This document shows positions 44,824-54,568 of a stretch of 64,000 nucleotides of DNA, in pieces. The notes under the pieces were generated by a model. The model had not been told where the DNA came from and did not search any database. It was given only the letters and a program-made list of their open reading frames with translations. The DNA comes from Mucilaginibacter terrae (lineage in GTDB: Bacteria; Bacteroidota; Bacteroidia; Sphingobacteriales; Sphingobacteriaceae), in NCBI RefSeq assembly GCF_031951985.1, contig NZ_JAVLVU010000001.1, forward strand, positions 2,232,001 through 2,296,000, given 5' to 3'. The position numbers and the translations under genes are program-made. Within the stretch, counting starts at the first letter, position 1, and each line of letters starts with the position of its first letter.

Positions 44824-44867
44824 AAATACCGCTGATTAGTGAATTGATTTACTAATCAGCGGTATTT
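44824..44867 (+). terminator. Terminator after the porW-PBP operon
   Basis: AAATACCGCTGATTAGT and its complement form a 17-bp stem around GAATTGATTT. The 3' arm ends in TATTT. Confidence 0.87.
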
Positions 44868-44950
44868 TACATTGTAAGGTACACTGAGCATATATCAGAT
44901 ATTCAAACAAAACCGTTCTATTCATTATTAATCATTCAACAACAAGTTTA

Positions 44951-44977
44951 ACGCCCCTTTAGGGGTTGGGGGCTTTT
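44951..44977 (+). repeat. REP-like GC-rich element at the uvrC start
   Basis: CGCCCCTTTAGGGG with a following TTGGGGGC directly precedes ATG 44978. CCCCTTTAGGGG is a perfect palindrome. The unit differs from the 12184/37568 type but is the same sort of G-rich dispersed hairpin. Confidence 0.6.
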
Positions 44978-46819
44978 ATGTTCGACTATCGAGAAGCATT
45001 AAAAAAAATACCACATAAACCGGGCGTATACCAATACTGGGACAGCGAAAACCAATTGATATACATTGGTAAAGCTAAAGACCTGCGCAACAGGGTATCA
45101 TCATACTTTGTAAAAGACCAGCAGCTTAATGCCAAAACACGCGTATTAATATCTAAAATACGCAATATCACTTTTACCATTGTTGATACCGAGGTTGATG
45201 CCTGGCTGCTTGAAAACAGCCTCATTAAAAAGCACAAGCCCAAGTATAATATCGACCTTAAGGATGATAAAACCTACCCGTGGATCGTTATTAAAAAGGA
45301 GAATTATCCACGTATATACTGGACACGCAACATCATCCGCGATGGTTCTAAATATCTGGGGCCATACCCTTCTGTAAGCATGATGCACACCATTTTAGGA
45401 GTGATACGCGAAACTTATCCCTTGCGTACGTGCAGCCTGGCTTTAACGCCGCAAAACATTAATGCAGGCAAGTTTAAAGTATGTTTAGAGTACCAGTTGG
45501 GTAATTGTAAGGGTCCTTGCCAAAACTATCAAAGCGAGGAAGATTACGATAACAGCATCGAAGAAATTCAGGATATATTGAACGGCAAAATTGGCAATGT
45601 AGTGCGCACGCTTAAAGCCGATATGGATACAGCTGCCATGAACATGGATTTTGAACAGGCGCACCGGCTTAAACGTAAATATGATCTGCTGGTAAACTAC
45701 CAGCATAAATCAACCGTAGTAAATTCATCCATCACCGATGTTGATGTGTTTAGCATTGCCAGCGATGAAAAGTACGCCTTTGTAAACTACCTCAAGGTAA
45801 TGAACGGCACCATCATTCAAACCCAAACGCTCGAAATGAAAAAGCGGCTGGATGAAAGCGATGAAGAACTGTTGACCATTGCCATATCTGAGTTCAGGGT
45901 AAGGTACGACAGTAAATCAAAAGAAATTATTGTTCCGTTTGATATTGAGCTTGACGACGAAAAAATAAAATTCACGGTACCTAAACTGGGAGAAAAGAAA
46001 AAGCTGCTTGATCTGTCGCAAAAGAACGTTCACTTCTTTAGGCGCGATAAGATGGAGCAGTACGAAAAACTAAACCCTGATGTACGTACCGACCGCCTGT
46101 TGACGCAAATGATGAAAGATTTGCGCTTAAACCAATTGCCCCGCCATATTGAGTGTTTTGACAACTCTAACTTTCAGGGCAAGCACCCGGTATCGGCCAT
46201 TGTGGTTTTTAAGGATGCAAGGCCTTCTAAAAAGGATTATCGTTTCTTCAATGTAAAAACGGTAGAAGGCCCTAATGACTTTGCTACCATGGAAGAAGCC
46301 GTTCACCGCCGCTATCGTCGCATGCTGGATGAAGGCACGGAGTTACCTCAACTTATTGTTATTGACGGGGGTAAGGGACAATTATCGGCGGCACTGAAAA
46401 GCCTGAAATTGCTGGGTATCGAAAAAAAGGTAACCGTAATAGGTATTGCCAAGCGCCTGGAAGAGCTCTTTTACCCCGGTGACCAATACCCAATGTATCT
46501 CGATAAAAAGTCGGAAACCCTTAAGATCATTCAGCAGTTGCGCGATGAGGCACACCGCTTTGGTATTACCGCCCACCGCAAAAAACGCGATAAGAGCACT
46601 TTAGCCACCGAACTGGAACTCGTACCTGGCGTGGGTCGCCTATCGGCCGAAAAGTTGTTAAAATACTTTAAATCGGTAAAGAAGATACGAGAAGCAACAG
46701 TAGAAGAATTGCAGGAAGTGGTTAATCTGAAACAGGCTCAGGCGGTGAGGAGTTATTTTGACCCACAGCAGGCTGAAGGGGGAGAAGTTAATGTAGATAG
46801 TGGAGCTTCCGAAGATTAA
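44978..46819 (+). CDS. uvrC: Excinuclease ABC subunit C
   Basis: The 613-residue endonuclease of nucleotide excision repair makes the 3' and 5' incisions with UvrB. The GIY-YIG domain (GVYQYWD and LIYIGKAKDLRNR) is first, then the UVR motif (NMDFEQAHRLKRKYD, about 200-235), the RNase-H-like 5' nuclease (IECFDNSNFQG, VIDGGKGQL) and a C-terminal HhH (LVPGVGRLSAEKLLKYF). The Met at 44978 is the natural start; the upstream TTG at 44966 lies inside a REP-like element. UvrC complements the photolyases at 8-17 kb as light-independent repair. Confidence 0.95.
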   Translation: MFDYREALKKIPHKPGVYQYWDSENQLIYIGKAKDLRNRVSSYFVKDQQLNAKTRVLISKIRNITFTIVDTEVDAWLLENSLIKKHKPKYNIDLKDDKTYPWIVIKKENYPRIYWTRNIIRDGSKYLGPYPSVSMMHTILGVIRETYPLRTCSLALTPQNINAGKFKVCLEYQLGNCKGPCQNYQSEEDYDNSIEEIQDILNGKIGNVVRTLKADMDTAAMNMDFEQAHRLKRKYDLLVNYQHKSTVVNSSITDVDVFSIASDEKYAFVNYLKVMNGTIIQTQTLEMKKRLDESDEELLTIAISEFRVRYDSKSKEIIVPFDIELDDEKIKFTVPKLGEKKKLLDLSQKNVHFFRRDKMEQYEKLNPDVRTDRLLTQMMKDLRLNQLPRHIECFDNSNFQGKHPVSAIVVFKDARPSKKDYRFFNVKTVEGPNDFATMEEAVHRRYRRMLDEGTELPQLIVIDGGKGQLSAALKSLKLLGIEKKVTVIGIAKRLEELFYPGDQYPMYLDKKSETLKIIQQLRDEAHRFGITAHRKKRDKSTLATELELVPGVGRLSAEKLLKYFKSVKKIREATVEELQEVVNLKQAQAVRSYFDPQQAEGGEVNVDSGASED

Positions 46820-46831
46820 AATTAAATAACT

Positions 46832-46915
46832 CGTCATTGCGAGGAACGAAGCAATCTCTGAACTATGCATGGCCGCTTGTCCTTCGCAGAGATTGCTTCG
46901 TTCCTCGCAATGACG
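46832..46915. repeat. Perfect 29-bp inverted repeat (REP/MITE-like)
   Basis: The left arm 46832-46860 and the right arm 46887-46915 are exact reverse complements (outer end CGTCATTGCGAGG, inner end AATCTCTG) around a 26-nt spacer. The outer sequence CGTCATTGCGAGGAACGAAG is one I know from dispersed repeats in many genomes. It lies between uvrC (+) and gldN (-). Confidence 0.9.
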
Positions 46916-46940
46916 GAATGTAAACCATTACGCACTCAAA

Positions 46941-46976
46941 ACAAAGGCCCGATTGATTGCTCAACCGGGCCTTGTA
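46941..46976 (-). terminator. Terminator after gldN
   Basis: AAGGCCCG and CGGGCCTT form an 8-bp GC stem around ~14 nt; the minus-strand transcript continues GTTTTG. It lies 25 bp past the gldN stop. Confidence 0.75.
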
Positions 46977-47000
46977 TTTTATCCTCTGTTTTGGGAAGGC

Positions 47001-47954
47001 TTAGTATTGCCACAACCCTAACTCCCAATCCATAAGAGATTTTTTAACTTTTTCTGATTCGTAAAGTTTATCAATACCCTGAGCATAATCTTTAATACGT
47101 TCATCTTTTTGGTTCGATACCTTTACGATCACGCTGGCAAATAAGCGCTTCATGAATACATCATCAAAGCTTAAACCAGTAGCATCGTTATTACGGCTGA
47201 TAGCTTCTTTAGTAGCCAACACCTGGCGGGCTTCAGGAAAATAGATCCAGAAAGCCGGCTGAAAATCGGTTTCAATACCAGCGGCTTTAAGCTTAATTAA
47301 TGGTGCTATACCAATAATACGAGGCTCAAATACCGAACGCTGACGATCAAATACCCAATCTTCTTTTATGCGGAAACGTATCACGCTATCGGCATTAAAA
47401 TCCCCTGCCTGTAAGCTCGAACCTATTTTGTTACCATCCTTGTCAAACTTGTCAACCACGGTACTATCTGCCATTTTACCTTTGGCCTTGCCTGGGGTTA
47501 ATGGCACTGCAAAAGCATCGCCGTTAGGGTCGTCTTTGCTTGGATTGGCATCGTAAGCGGTAAGTTCGCCGGCCTCTACCGCTTCCATCAACACATCAAT
47601 TAAGCGTGCTTTAGGCGACGACAGGTACTGGTTCATCTTCTCGCGCAAATCGATCTCGCGCCAGATGCGCTTTGCATATACAACGTCAGCTTCGCGGATG
47701 TTGGCGTATGGAGAAACACGTGCACTTAAAATGTTGGCTTTTTTATAAAAGCCATCCATCGGGCGTTCAAAAGCTTTGGCCTTTTTACCGGTATCAACTA
47801 CCGGCTGCGCATTAAACGTAGTATTAGCCGTCTGCGGGGCGGTAGTTACCGCCTTTTTAGTAGTTGTACGCTTACGTGCAGTACCTCGCTTTTGAGCAAA
47901 AGTGCTCAAACATATTAAACTCAACAGCCCCACCACAAAAATCTTACGTCTCAT
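47001..47954 (-). CDS. gldN: T9SS/gliding protein GldN (PorN)
   Basis: A 317-residue periplasmic protein with a signal peptide (to about CLSTFAQ) and a basic Arg/Lys/Thr-rich linker. It carries the GldN signatures ANIREADVVYAKRIWREIDLREKMNQ, IRFRIKEDWVFDRQRS, EPRIIGIAPL and FWIYFPEARQVLA. GldN pairs with GldK in the periplasmic ring of the T9SS. It is the last gene of gldK>L>M>N, 14 bp after gldM, and has a terminator. Confidence 0.95.
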   Translation of the reverse strand: MRRKIFVVGLLSLICLSTFAQKRGTARKRTTTKKAVTTAPQTANTTFNAQPVVDTGKKAKAFERPMDGFYKKANILSARVSPYANIREADVVYAKRIWREIDLREKMNQYLSSPKARLIDVLMEAVEAGELTAYDANPSKDDPNGDAFAVPLTPGKAKGKMADSTVVDKFDKDGNKIGSSLQAGDFNADSVIRFRIKEDWVFDRQRSVFEPRIIGIAPLIKLKAAGIETDFQPAFWIYFPEARQVLATKEAISRNNDATGLSFDDVFMKRLFASVIVKVSNQKDERIKDYAQGIDKLYESEKVKKSLMDWELGLWQY

Positions 47955-47968
47955 ATGTTGTATAAATC

Positions 47969-49504
47969 TTAATTTGCCGATATAATAATATCATCCAAAC
48001 CACGCTGTGAACCATCAGGACCTGTAGCAATAACGTTAGTGAAAATAACTTTACTACCAGGTACTAAAGTAGCCATTGCAGCGCGCATTTGAGCAGACAG
48101 TTGGCTACCTGAAGTTTGCATCAGAATAGGATCTTGTCTTGGTTTAATGATTACCAGGTTAAAACGTTGGATGCTGAAAGAAGCATCAAATTCAAAATCC
48201 TCCAATTTAGCAAACACCCTGTCTTGGGCCTTTAAGTTTGCTGATGAAGTTTGACCGCCGCTTTTGCCACCAAACATAACCTTTGGATCGGGTATACGTT
48301 TTACACGGAATTTTGTTGCACCCAAAACCTGGGTTTTTCCGGGAGATGCCTCACCAGATACAGTTACATTAACTGTGCCCGGCGAAGATACCTTAGCAGT
48401 AAATGAACCATTTGAACCACTTACCGAACCACCGCTGATGCTTACGCGCAGTTTTTCTTTAGGAATACCTGGCGCCGATACTGATAACGGGTTAGGTACA
48501 CCTATATAAAGCACGTTCATTTTCTCGGCAGCTACAGTAGCAGATGGACGAGCCACCTGGTACTTTTGCTCAGGAGTTTTGTACTCTTTGATAGTACCAT
48601 CGTTTTGACGAACGCGTACTGTACCAACCCAAGAGCGCATACCCTCGCCGCTGGTGCCTACGGTGTATTGGCCACGGCCATCAACAACCTGTAATTTTGA
48701 ACCGTTAACGCTGATATCTGGACTTGACTTTGAATCAGATGCGGTCAAGAATACTTCAGCTTTGAAAGGCTGACCTGCAATAATGTAGCTGCTTGGTGCT
48801 ACGGCAACAGCCGCAAACTTATCCAAGTTAACTACAGCCTGGTCTACTTCACCTAAAATCTTCTTTACAACTTCCGACTCGGCGTTTTTCAAATCTGATT
48901 GAACTTTTATCAACGAGGTCATGGCAGCACCCATCGGGATACCATCACCAAAATAAGCGCGCTCCCAGGTTAACTGTGGTTTGCCTTTTTTAGGTTTCGG
49001 GGCATCGGTTGCTAACGGAAGCTTAATACCTACACGCTCTTTATCAGTTAATAAAGCCATTAACTTTTCGCGTGTCTCGTCAATCTTTTTGTGTAATTCT
49101 TCGCCTTTTTTACCGTTGATCATAATTTCCGAAGAAAGATCAAGGTTATCGCGTTTTTTATAGTCGGCAATATTTTCGTCAATGCCGCCGGCTTTTTCGG
49201 CAAGTTCGGTTTTAATACCTTCAACGTAGGTATTTAAATCGTTGGCAATTGCGCTGGCTTGCTTAGCCTTATCATATACCGGTTTTGCACGATCGGGTTG
49301 CTCTTTAAGCTTGGTTTTCTCAAATGCATCAAAAGTATTATCAATACCTGCTTGTACGTTTGATTTTGATGAAGTTAAACTGTCGCTAATGTTTTTAAAG
49401 GCATCTAACAGGTTGTCGGGCACGTTAAGCGCCACCAACCCTAATAATACCAAGTACAGGATGCCTATCATTCGCTGCCTTGGGGTTTCCTTACCTCCAG
49501 CCAT
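47969..49504 (-). CDS. gldM: T9SS motor protein GldM (PorM)
   Basis: 511 residues. MAGGKETPRQRMIGILYLVLLGLVALNVPDNLLDAF is the GldM N-terminus with one inner-membrane helix. Long helical and Ig-like periplasmic domains follow (FAAVAVAPSSYIIAGQPFKAEVFLTASD, VAAEKMNVLYIGVPNPLSVSAPG, RIPDPKVMFGGKSGG). With GldL it forms the proton-motive-force-driven rotary motor of the T9SS. It starts 42 bp after gldL. Confidence 0.96.
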   Translation of the reverse strand: MAGGKETPRQRMIGILYLVLLGLVALNVPDNLLDAFKNISDSLTSSKSNVQAGIDNTFDAFEKTKLKEQPDRAKPVYDKAKQASAIANDLNTYVEGIKTELAEKAGGIDENIADYKKRDNLDLSSEIMINGKKGEELHKKIDETREKLMALLTDKERVGIKLPLATDAPKPKKGKPQLTWERAYFGDGIPMGAAMTSLIKVQSDLKNAESEVVKKILGEVDQAVVNLDKFAAVAVAPSSYIIAGQPFKAEVFLTASDSKSSPDISVNGSKLQVVDGRGQYTVGTSGEGMRSWVGTVRVRQNDGTIKEYKTPEQKYQVARPSATVAAEKMNVLYIGVPNPLSVSAPGIPKEKLRVSISGGSVSGSNGSFTAKVSSPGTVNVTVSGEASPGKTQVLGATKFRVKRIPDPKVMFGGKSGGQTSSANLKAQDRVFAKLEDFEFDASFSIQRFNLVIIKPRQDPILMQTSGSQLSAQMRAAMATLVPGSKVIFTNVIATGPDGSQRGLDDIIISAN

Positions 49505-49546
49505 GTGGTTTGATCTTAATTAATAGTGAGAAATGAGGTTAATTAA

Positions 49547-50344
49547 TTAAGCACGTGGTTGGTTCATTGCGGTAAGCATGTTACCATAAATATTGTTTAA
49601 TGAGCCTAAGTTTTTAGCTAAACGACCAACTTCTTCTTTAAACGATTTAGAATCTTCTAACGACTCGTTAAAGTTATTCATGGTTAATGAAAGGTTCTGG
49701 TAGAACTTGTTCATTGATTTTAAGTGAGCACTTGAGTCTTGTAATTCTAACTCGTACACTGCATTTAAAGCCGATAAGTTTTTAGCTAAGCTGTTTACCT
49801 GCTCATGGTATGCTTTAGAGTCAACGCTTGTTGAAGCTAATTCGGTTAAGCTTTCAGATGCTTTAGAGAAAGCAGAGCTCAGGTTATCATATCCAGCACT
49901 TGCAGTTTTAAGTTTTTGAGCAAACTCGGTAGTTGCAGCACCAGCGTCAGCTACTTTTGAAATAGTTGCTACTTTGTCGCCAAAGGTTCTTAAGCCATCG
50001 CCTAAATTACCGATCAGTTCAGGGTTAATTTTGGCATCAGCCAGCATTTTGTCTAACGCTGCAGTATGACCAGTGCTTACCTGGGCAGGAGCAGCTCTTC
50101 TAACAGGTTCGCCAGTGTAATCGTCAGCTAACTCAGGGTATGCTTTAGTCCAGTCAACTTCGGTAGCTTCTGGTTGTAAACCTAACAATAAGAATAGAGC
50201 AGCCTCGGTTAATAAACCAACGGTAATAAAAATTTCAGCGTAAGCCCAGTGCTGAATTTTAAATAATAAACCAACGATAACAACACTTGCACCGATCGAT
50301 ACAATGTTACCAATACCAAATTTGGATTTTTTCTTGCCAGCCAT
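49547..50344 (-). CDS. gldL: T9SS motor protein GldL (PorL)
   Basis: A 265-residue inner-membrane protein with two N-terminal helices (about 14-30, IVSIGASVVIVGLLF, and 36-55, AEIFITVGLLTEAALFLLLGL), followed by a cytoplasmic helical tail (about 60-265) with repeated AYHEQVNSLAKNLSALNAVYELEL and SFKEEVGRLAKNLGSLNNIYGNML motifs. GldL is the proton-using stator/rotor partner of GldM. It starts 68 bp after the gldK stop. Confidence 0.95.
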   Translation of the reverse strand: MAGKKKSKFGIGNIVSIGASVVIVGLLFKIQHWAYAEIFITVGLLTEAALFLLLGLQPEATEVDWTKAYPELADDYTGEPVRRAAPAQVSTGHTAALDKMLADAKINPELIGNLGDGLRTFGDKVATISKVADAGAATTEFAQKLKTASAGYDNLSSAFSKASESLTELASTSVDSKAYHEQVNSLAKNLSALNAVYELELQDSSAHLKSMNKFYQNLSLTMNNFNESLEDSKSFKEEVGRLAKNLGSLNNIYGNMLTAMNQPRA

Positions 50345-50412
50345 AATTAATTGTGTTTTGTAGTTTTTAGATGTATTTGTTTTATTTAGAGTGTTTGAAT
50401 ATGGAGAAAAAA

Positions 50413-51720
50413 TTAACGTTTGTCGCGGAAATCGCGCCCTACGAAATGTGATACCAGGCGAAAACCGATGTATGATTTAGCAGTATCCTGAAATTCGTAG
50501 CTGCGGGTAGCGTTTTGTAAAAAGTAACCAATATCTTTCCATGAGCCGCCGCGTACTACTTTGCGTTTCAGCACTTCAGGGTCGGTAGCTTTGGCCTCGT
50601 AATTAAACGTAGGCGACATATCATGTACAAATGTAGTTGCCGATTCATCAAAGGCTGATTGCGTCCACTCGGCTACGTTGCCTGCCATGTTGTATAAACC
50701 GTAATCATTAGGAAAATAAGAGCGAACATTTACAGTATAAGCGCCGCCGTCATCGGTATAGTTACCGCGGCCGGGCTTAAAGTTAGCCAGTAAGCAGCCT
50801 TTTGCGTTTTTAATGTAAGGACCGCCCCAAGGGTAATCGGTACCAATACGGCCACCGCGTGATGCGTATTCAAACTCAGCCTCAGTAGGTAAGCTGTAAG
50901 GCAAACGGTGAGCCTGTTTCATTTTATCTTTATAAGCATCATTATAACGTGACCTCCAGATACTAAAGGCACGTGCCTGGCGCCAGGTAACACCTACAAC
51001 CGGGTAATTTTGGTAAGCCGGATGAGAAAAATAGCCCTCAACCATTGGCTCGTTGGCAGCGTATGAAAAATCGTTTAACCAAACCAGTGTATCGGGATAA
51101 ACCGGAACGGTATCACGTAAAATAAAGTCGGAACGTTTTTTGGTTTTATCGAAACGTTGCTCAGATGCACTGCGCAACACCATCATGGCATAATTATATT
51201 TTAACAAACGAACGTCAACCTCATTACGATCAAACACGCGGTCGTCGCCCTGATAGTACATACCATCAAGCTTACCGGCATTTTGGTTTTGACCTTTTTT
51301 ACTTCCGCTGCGCCAAACCGGGTTCTTACTTACGTAATCCCAATTAATGTATTTACGGTCGGTTGTGGCCGTGCCTTTAGGCTTAACGTAGTATTTATCG
51401 TCGTTAAGATAATTGCTGATGGCGATAGAATCGCGCACCCAATTTACAAATTGCTTGTATTGGCTGTTGGTAGTTTCGGTTTGGTCCATAAAAAATGGCG
51501 AAACGGTAACCTGCTTGGTTTGAGAAATTTGCGCAAAGGTTACATCCTGATCGGTTTGCCCCATTAAGAAAGATCCGCCCGGAATATAAACCATACCTGC
51601 CGGTAATTCGGCCCTGAACGGACGCTGACGTACGCCAAGTACTTCTCCCCTATCGTTTAAATTACAACTGCCCAGTATCCCACCCAATAACAATAATAAA
51701 AGAAAGTACCTTGTCTTCAT
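50413..51720 (-). CDS. gldK: T9SS/gliding lipoprotein GldK (PorK)
   Basis: A 435-residue outer-membrane-associated lipoprotein with lipobox LLGGILGSC (Cys19). The rest is an FGE-sulfatase-like (SUMF) fold: GMVYIPGGSFLMGQTDQD, VTVSPFFMDQTETTNSQYKQFV, YPVVGVTWRQARAFSIWRS, RLPYSLPTEAEFEYASRGG, GLYNMAGNVAEWT and VRGGSWKD. GldK and GldN make the T9SS ring. It is the first gene of the operon; the 244 bp upstream to hemD hold no gene. Confidence 0.95.
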   Translation of the reverse strand: MKTRYFLLLLLLGGILGSCNLNDRGEVLGVRQRPFRAELPAGMVYIPGGSFLMGQTDQDVTFAQISQTKQVTVSPFFMDQTETTNSQYKQFVNWVRDSIAISNYLNDDKYYVKPKGTATTDRKYINWDYVSKNPVWRSGSKKGQNQNAGKLDGMYYQGDDRVFDRNEVDVRLLKYNYAMMVLRSASEQRFDKTKKRSDFILRDTVPVYPDTLVWLNDFSYAANEPMVEGYFSHPAYQNYPVVGVTWRQARAFSIWRSRYNDAYKDKMKQAHRLPYSLPTEAEFEYASRGGRIGTDYPWGGPYIKNAKGCLLANFKPGRGNYTDDGGAYTVNVRSYFPNDYGLYNMAGNVAEWTQSAFDESATTFVHDMSPTFNYEAKATDPEVLKRKVVRGGSWKDIGYFLQNATRSYEFQDTAKSYIGFRLVSHFVGRDFRDKR

Positions 51721-51964
51721 GCTTACTGTTTAATAACCTAAATGTTCTTTTTCGTGTGTTTAATTATAAGTAGAAGCTTTGGGTGTTTCTTTTACCTTCA
51801 ACAACTATCAAATACAAGTTTTTGAAAATTGTTTGGGTACAAATAAACACTTTTAAATAATATCTGCCTAAAAATATTAAATAAGCATCATATTATCAAA
51901 GCTTACACCACTTATACGGGAAAAACACCCTCAAGGTTACGGTATTTTACAGCAAAAAGTGAAA

Positions 51965-52723
51965 TTACTTGTTGGCTTGCTTTACGTATTGTTCAATGGC
52001 CATAGTCATTGATGGTGCACCAGGCGTTGGTGCCGGGATATCTAAAATAAGACCTGCATCTAATACAGCTTTGTGGGTTGTAGCGCCAAAGGCAGCAATA
52101 CGGGTATTGTTTTGTTTAAAATCAGGAAAGTTTTGGTATAGTGACAGGATGCTTGAGGGGCTGAAGAATGCGATTACATCATAGAACACTTCGGCCAAAT
52201 CACTCAAATCGCTGCATACAGTACGGAAGAGTACTGCCGGGGTAAAGTTGTAACCGTTTTCGGTCAAAAACTTTTGAGTTTCTTCGGCAGCCACATCAGA
52301 GCATGGGTAAAGAAATTTTTCGCCCGAGTGTTTTTTAAGCACCTCGGCCAAATCGGCCGCGGTTTGTTTGCCAAAAAATATTTTGCGCTTACGGTACTGA
52401 ATATACTTTTGAAGATAGAGGGCAATGGTTTCTGAAAGGCAGAAATATTTCATATCAACCGGCACCTCAAATCGCATCTCTTCGCAAATACGGAAAAAAT
52501 GATCGGCCGAGTTGCGGCTGGTAAAAATCACGGCTGTAAAGTCGGCCAGGTTAATTCTTTCTTTACGAAAATCTTTAGCCGGTACGCCCTCAACATGGAT
52601 AAAAGACCTGAAATCAATTTTCAGATTAAGCTTCTTAGCCAGTTCAGCATATGGATTTTTGTCATTCTCAGGTTTGGGTAAGGTAACCAATATACTCTTA
52701 ACCTTTTTCTTTCTGTCTTCCAA
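51965..52723 (-). CDS. hemD: Uroporphyrinogen-III synthase
   Basis: A 252-residue enzyme that cyclises hydroxymethylbilane in heme and sirohaem synthesis. It has the loosely conserved HemD fold: SILVTLPKPENDKNPYAELAKK, FTAVIFTSRNSADHFFRIC, KYFCLSETIALYL, FLYPCSDVAAEET, DVIAFFSPSSILSL and RIAAFGATTHKAVLDAG. The only usable start is TTG 52723, as an in-frame TAG lies 9 bp upstream. It follows the DUF4271 gene by 27 bp, the usual Bacteroidota pairing. Confidence 0.9.
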   Translation of the reverse strand: MEDRKKKVKSILVTLPKPENDKNPYAELAKKLNLKIDFRSFIHVEGVPAKDFRKERINLADFTAVIFTSRNSADHFFRICEEMRFEVPVDMKYFCLSETIALYLQKYIQYRKRKIFFGKQTAADLAEVLKKHSGEKFLYPCSDVAAEETQKFLTENGYNFTPAVLFRTVCSDLSDLAEVFYDVIAFFSPSSILSLYQNFPDFKQNNTRIAAFGATTHKAVLDAGLILDIPAPTPGAPSMTMAIEQYVKQANK

Positions 52724-52750
52724 TTTAATCTAATGTTAACTACCTAAGTT

Positions 52751-53749
52751 CTAATTATTCAGTGCCTTAATCAATATTAGAATTGGGCAAATTTCGAGGG
52801 CACAAAGATACGTAAATAAATAAAACTTATGAAATCTAATATTCGAAATAATTATAACGCTGCTGCGCAGGTATTGCCAAACAAATATTACCACTACCAA
52901 AACCAGTGCACCGCCCAATACATAAGGTATATAAGGCGCGGCCAATAAGCTAAAGCATAAACTTAAAGGCAAAAAAACAAACGTAATATTAAAATAAGTT
53001 AAATATAATATGGATATATATTCATCAACCAATCTGCCGGTTTTAAATACAAAACCCAAAAATCTTAATATAAACAGCTTTACTGCAAACAAAACCAAAA
53101 TCAGCAGTGCAAACGATACAAATAGCTGAATACCGCTTATACTATAGAATACTTCGTAATATTGAGTTAATTGGTAAACAAATAAACCAAAAGTAAAACC
53201 AAATAATATAAACAATCCAACAAATGCCCATGAGTTAAGCAAGCTTTCTTCGCGGCTTATTTGGTTAAGTATGCGGGTATTGTAAAAAGATTGCACCACA
53301 CTTTTTATATCCTTACTCATAGCGCGGTTAAGTATGGCGGTATACACCAATAGCGCAACAATAATTACAATGATCCATTGGTCGCGCATGTGCCGGGTAC
53401 TACCCTCACGTAGCAGGCTCCTGGTTTTGCCAAGCTGGTGCAAAAAGCCATACTCAGTATATATATGTTTTTTTAAAACCGTATCGTAATACTGGTTATG
53501 CCTTAGCGGGTTGGGGTTAGTAATATATATCTTAGACAATGAGTCGCCTACAAATCGCTCGCGTGCAATCAGGGCGTTAGCTACCGAATCGAGCAGGCCT
53601 GCTGCGGCAGGCTTAGGCTGATAATAGCGCGGTTGTGGAATACTGTCGGGCTGGGCGTACTGTTCCAGCGTATCTGTTTGGGCAGAAGCATTGAAGCACG
53701 TAATGGCTAAGAAAACAAAATATAAAGTTATGATACGCAGCACCGGCAC
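52751..53749 (-). CDS. DUF4271 membrane protein
   Basis: 332 residues from GTG 53749. A signal peptide (ITCFNASAQ) is followed by a Pro/Tyr/Gln-rich region and about seven hydrophobic helices between residues ~125 and 330 (IIVIIVALLVYTAILN first). SKDIKSVVQSFYNTRILNQISREESLLNSW is the DUF4271 hallmark. It is genetically linked to hemD. A role in T9SS or cell envelope is possible but unproven. Confidence 0.85.
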   Translation of the reverse strand: MPVLRIITLYFVFLAITCFNASAQTDTLEQYAQPDSIPQPRYYQPKPAAAGLLDSVANALIARERFVGDSLSKIYITNPNPLRHNQYYDTVLKKHIYTEYGFLHQLGKTRSLLREGSTRHMRDQWIIVIIVALLVYTAILNRAMSKDIKSVVQSFYNTRILNQISREESLLNSWAFVGLFILFGFTFGLFVYQLTQYYEVFYSISGIQLFVSFALLILVLFAVKLFILRFLGFVFKTGRLVDEYISILYLTYFNITFVFLPLSLCFSLLAAPYIPYVLGGALVLVVVIFVWQYLRSSVIIISNIRFHKFYLFTYLCALEICPILILIKALNN

Positions 53750-53804
53750 AAAGATACAAAAAACCGTATGCTGTTAATCTCTCATTTTAACTATCGCATT
53801 ATTG

Positions 53805-54395
53805 TTAGTGCATATACCGGTAACTGCGTTTCCAAAATTTATACCATTGCTTGTTTTGCGGATAATGGCGGTGTGGTGTAGCATTATTACAAACAATTGC
53901 CACCAGCAGCAAAATAGTTACCCCCGATAGCACCGGGCTTAGCACATAAAAATATCCCAAAGCCTGTATTTTGGCCGACCCAATATTGGCAATAAGCGCA
54001 GTGGCGCCACCCGGCGGATGCAGCGTTTTGGTAATTTGCATCAACACAATGGCCAGCGATACCGATAAGGCCGATGTAAACCAAACCTCGCCCGGCACAA
54101 ACGTATGTATAGTTACACCGGTTAAAGCACAAATAACATGCCCTCCAACCAAGTTGCGGGGCTGGGCTAACGGACTATTAATAATACCAAAAATAAGTAC
54201 GGATGATGCCCCGAACGAGCCTATGAGAAACAGGTTATCATACAGCGTAAAATACCTGCTATTTAAAAAACCAATTAGCCCAATACCTATGAAGGAGCCG
54301 AGAAACGTCCAAAAGTGCTCTTTAAAATCAACTAAGGTTTCTTTGTAGAATATGTAACGCGCTCTGCGTGCATGAAGTTTAATATGTTTACGCAT
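53805..54395 (-). CDS. HPP-family membrane protein
   Basis: 196 residues from ATG 54395; the frame continues to a TTG at 54437. Four hydrophobic helices are visible, and the family's naming motif is HPPGGATALIANIG, preceded by GSFGASSVLIFGIINSPLAQPRNLVGGHV. Members are proposed nitrite or small-anion transporters on limited evidence. The C-terminus is Tyr/Lys/His-rich (PHRHYPQNKQWYKFWKRS). Confidence 0.87.
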   Translation of the reverse strand: MRKHIKLHARRARYIFYKETLVDFKEHFWTFLGSFIGIGLIGFLNSRYFTLYDNLFLIGSFGASSVLIFGIINSPLAQPRNLVGGHVICALTGVTIHTFVPGEVWFTSALSVSLAIVLMQITKTLHPPGGATALIANIGSAKIQALGYFYVLSPVLSGVTILLLVAIVCNNATPHRHYPQNKQWYKFWKRSYRYMH

Positions 54396-54568
54396 AGGCC
54401 TATTCCGGAGGATGATGCAATTTAATCGTTGTTGCAAATTTAATATAAGTTAAATCAACAATATACCGAATACATCAAAAACCATGATCTACACCATACT
54501 TTCGCTATATATTACCATTATCAGTTAATCGAATAGCTCAAATAATCACAAATTCATATCATATCCTT

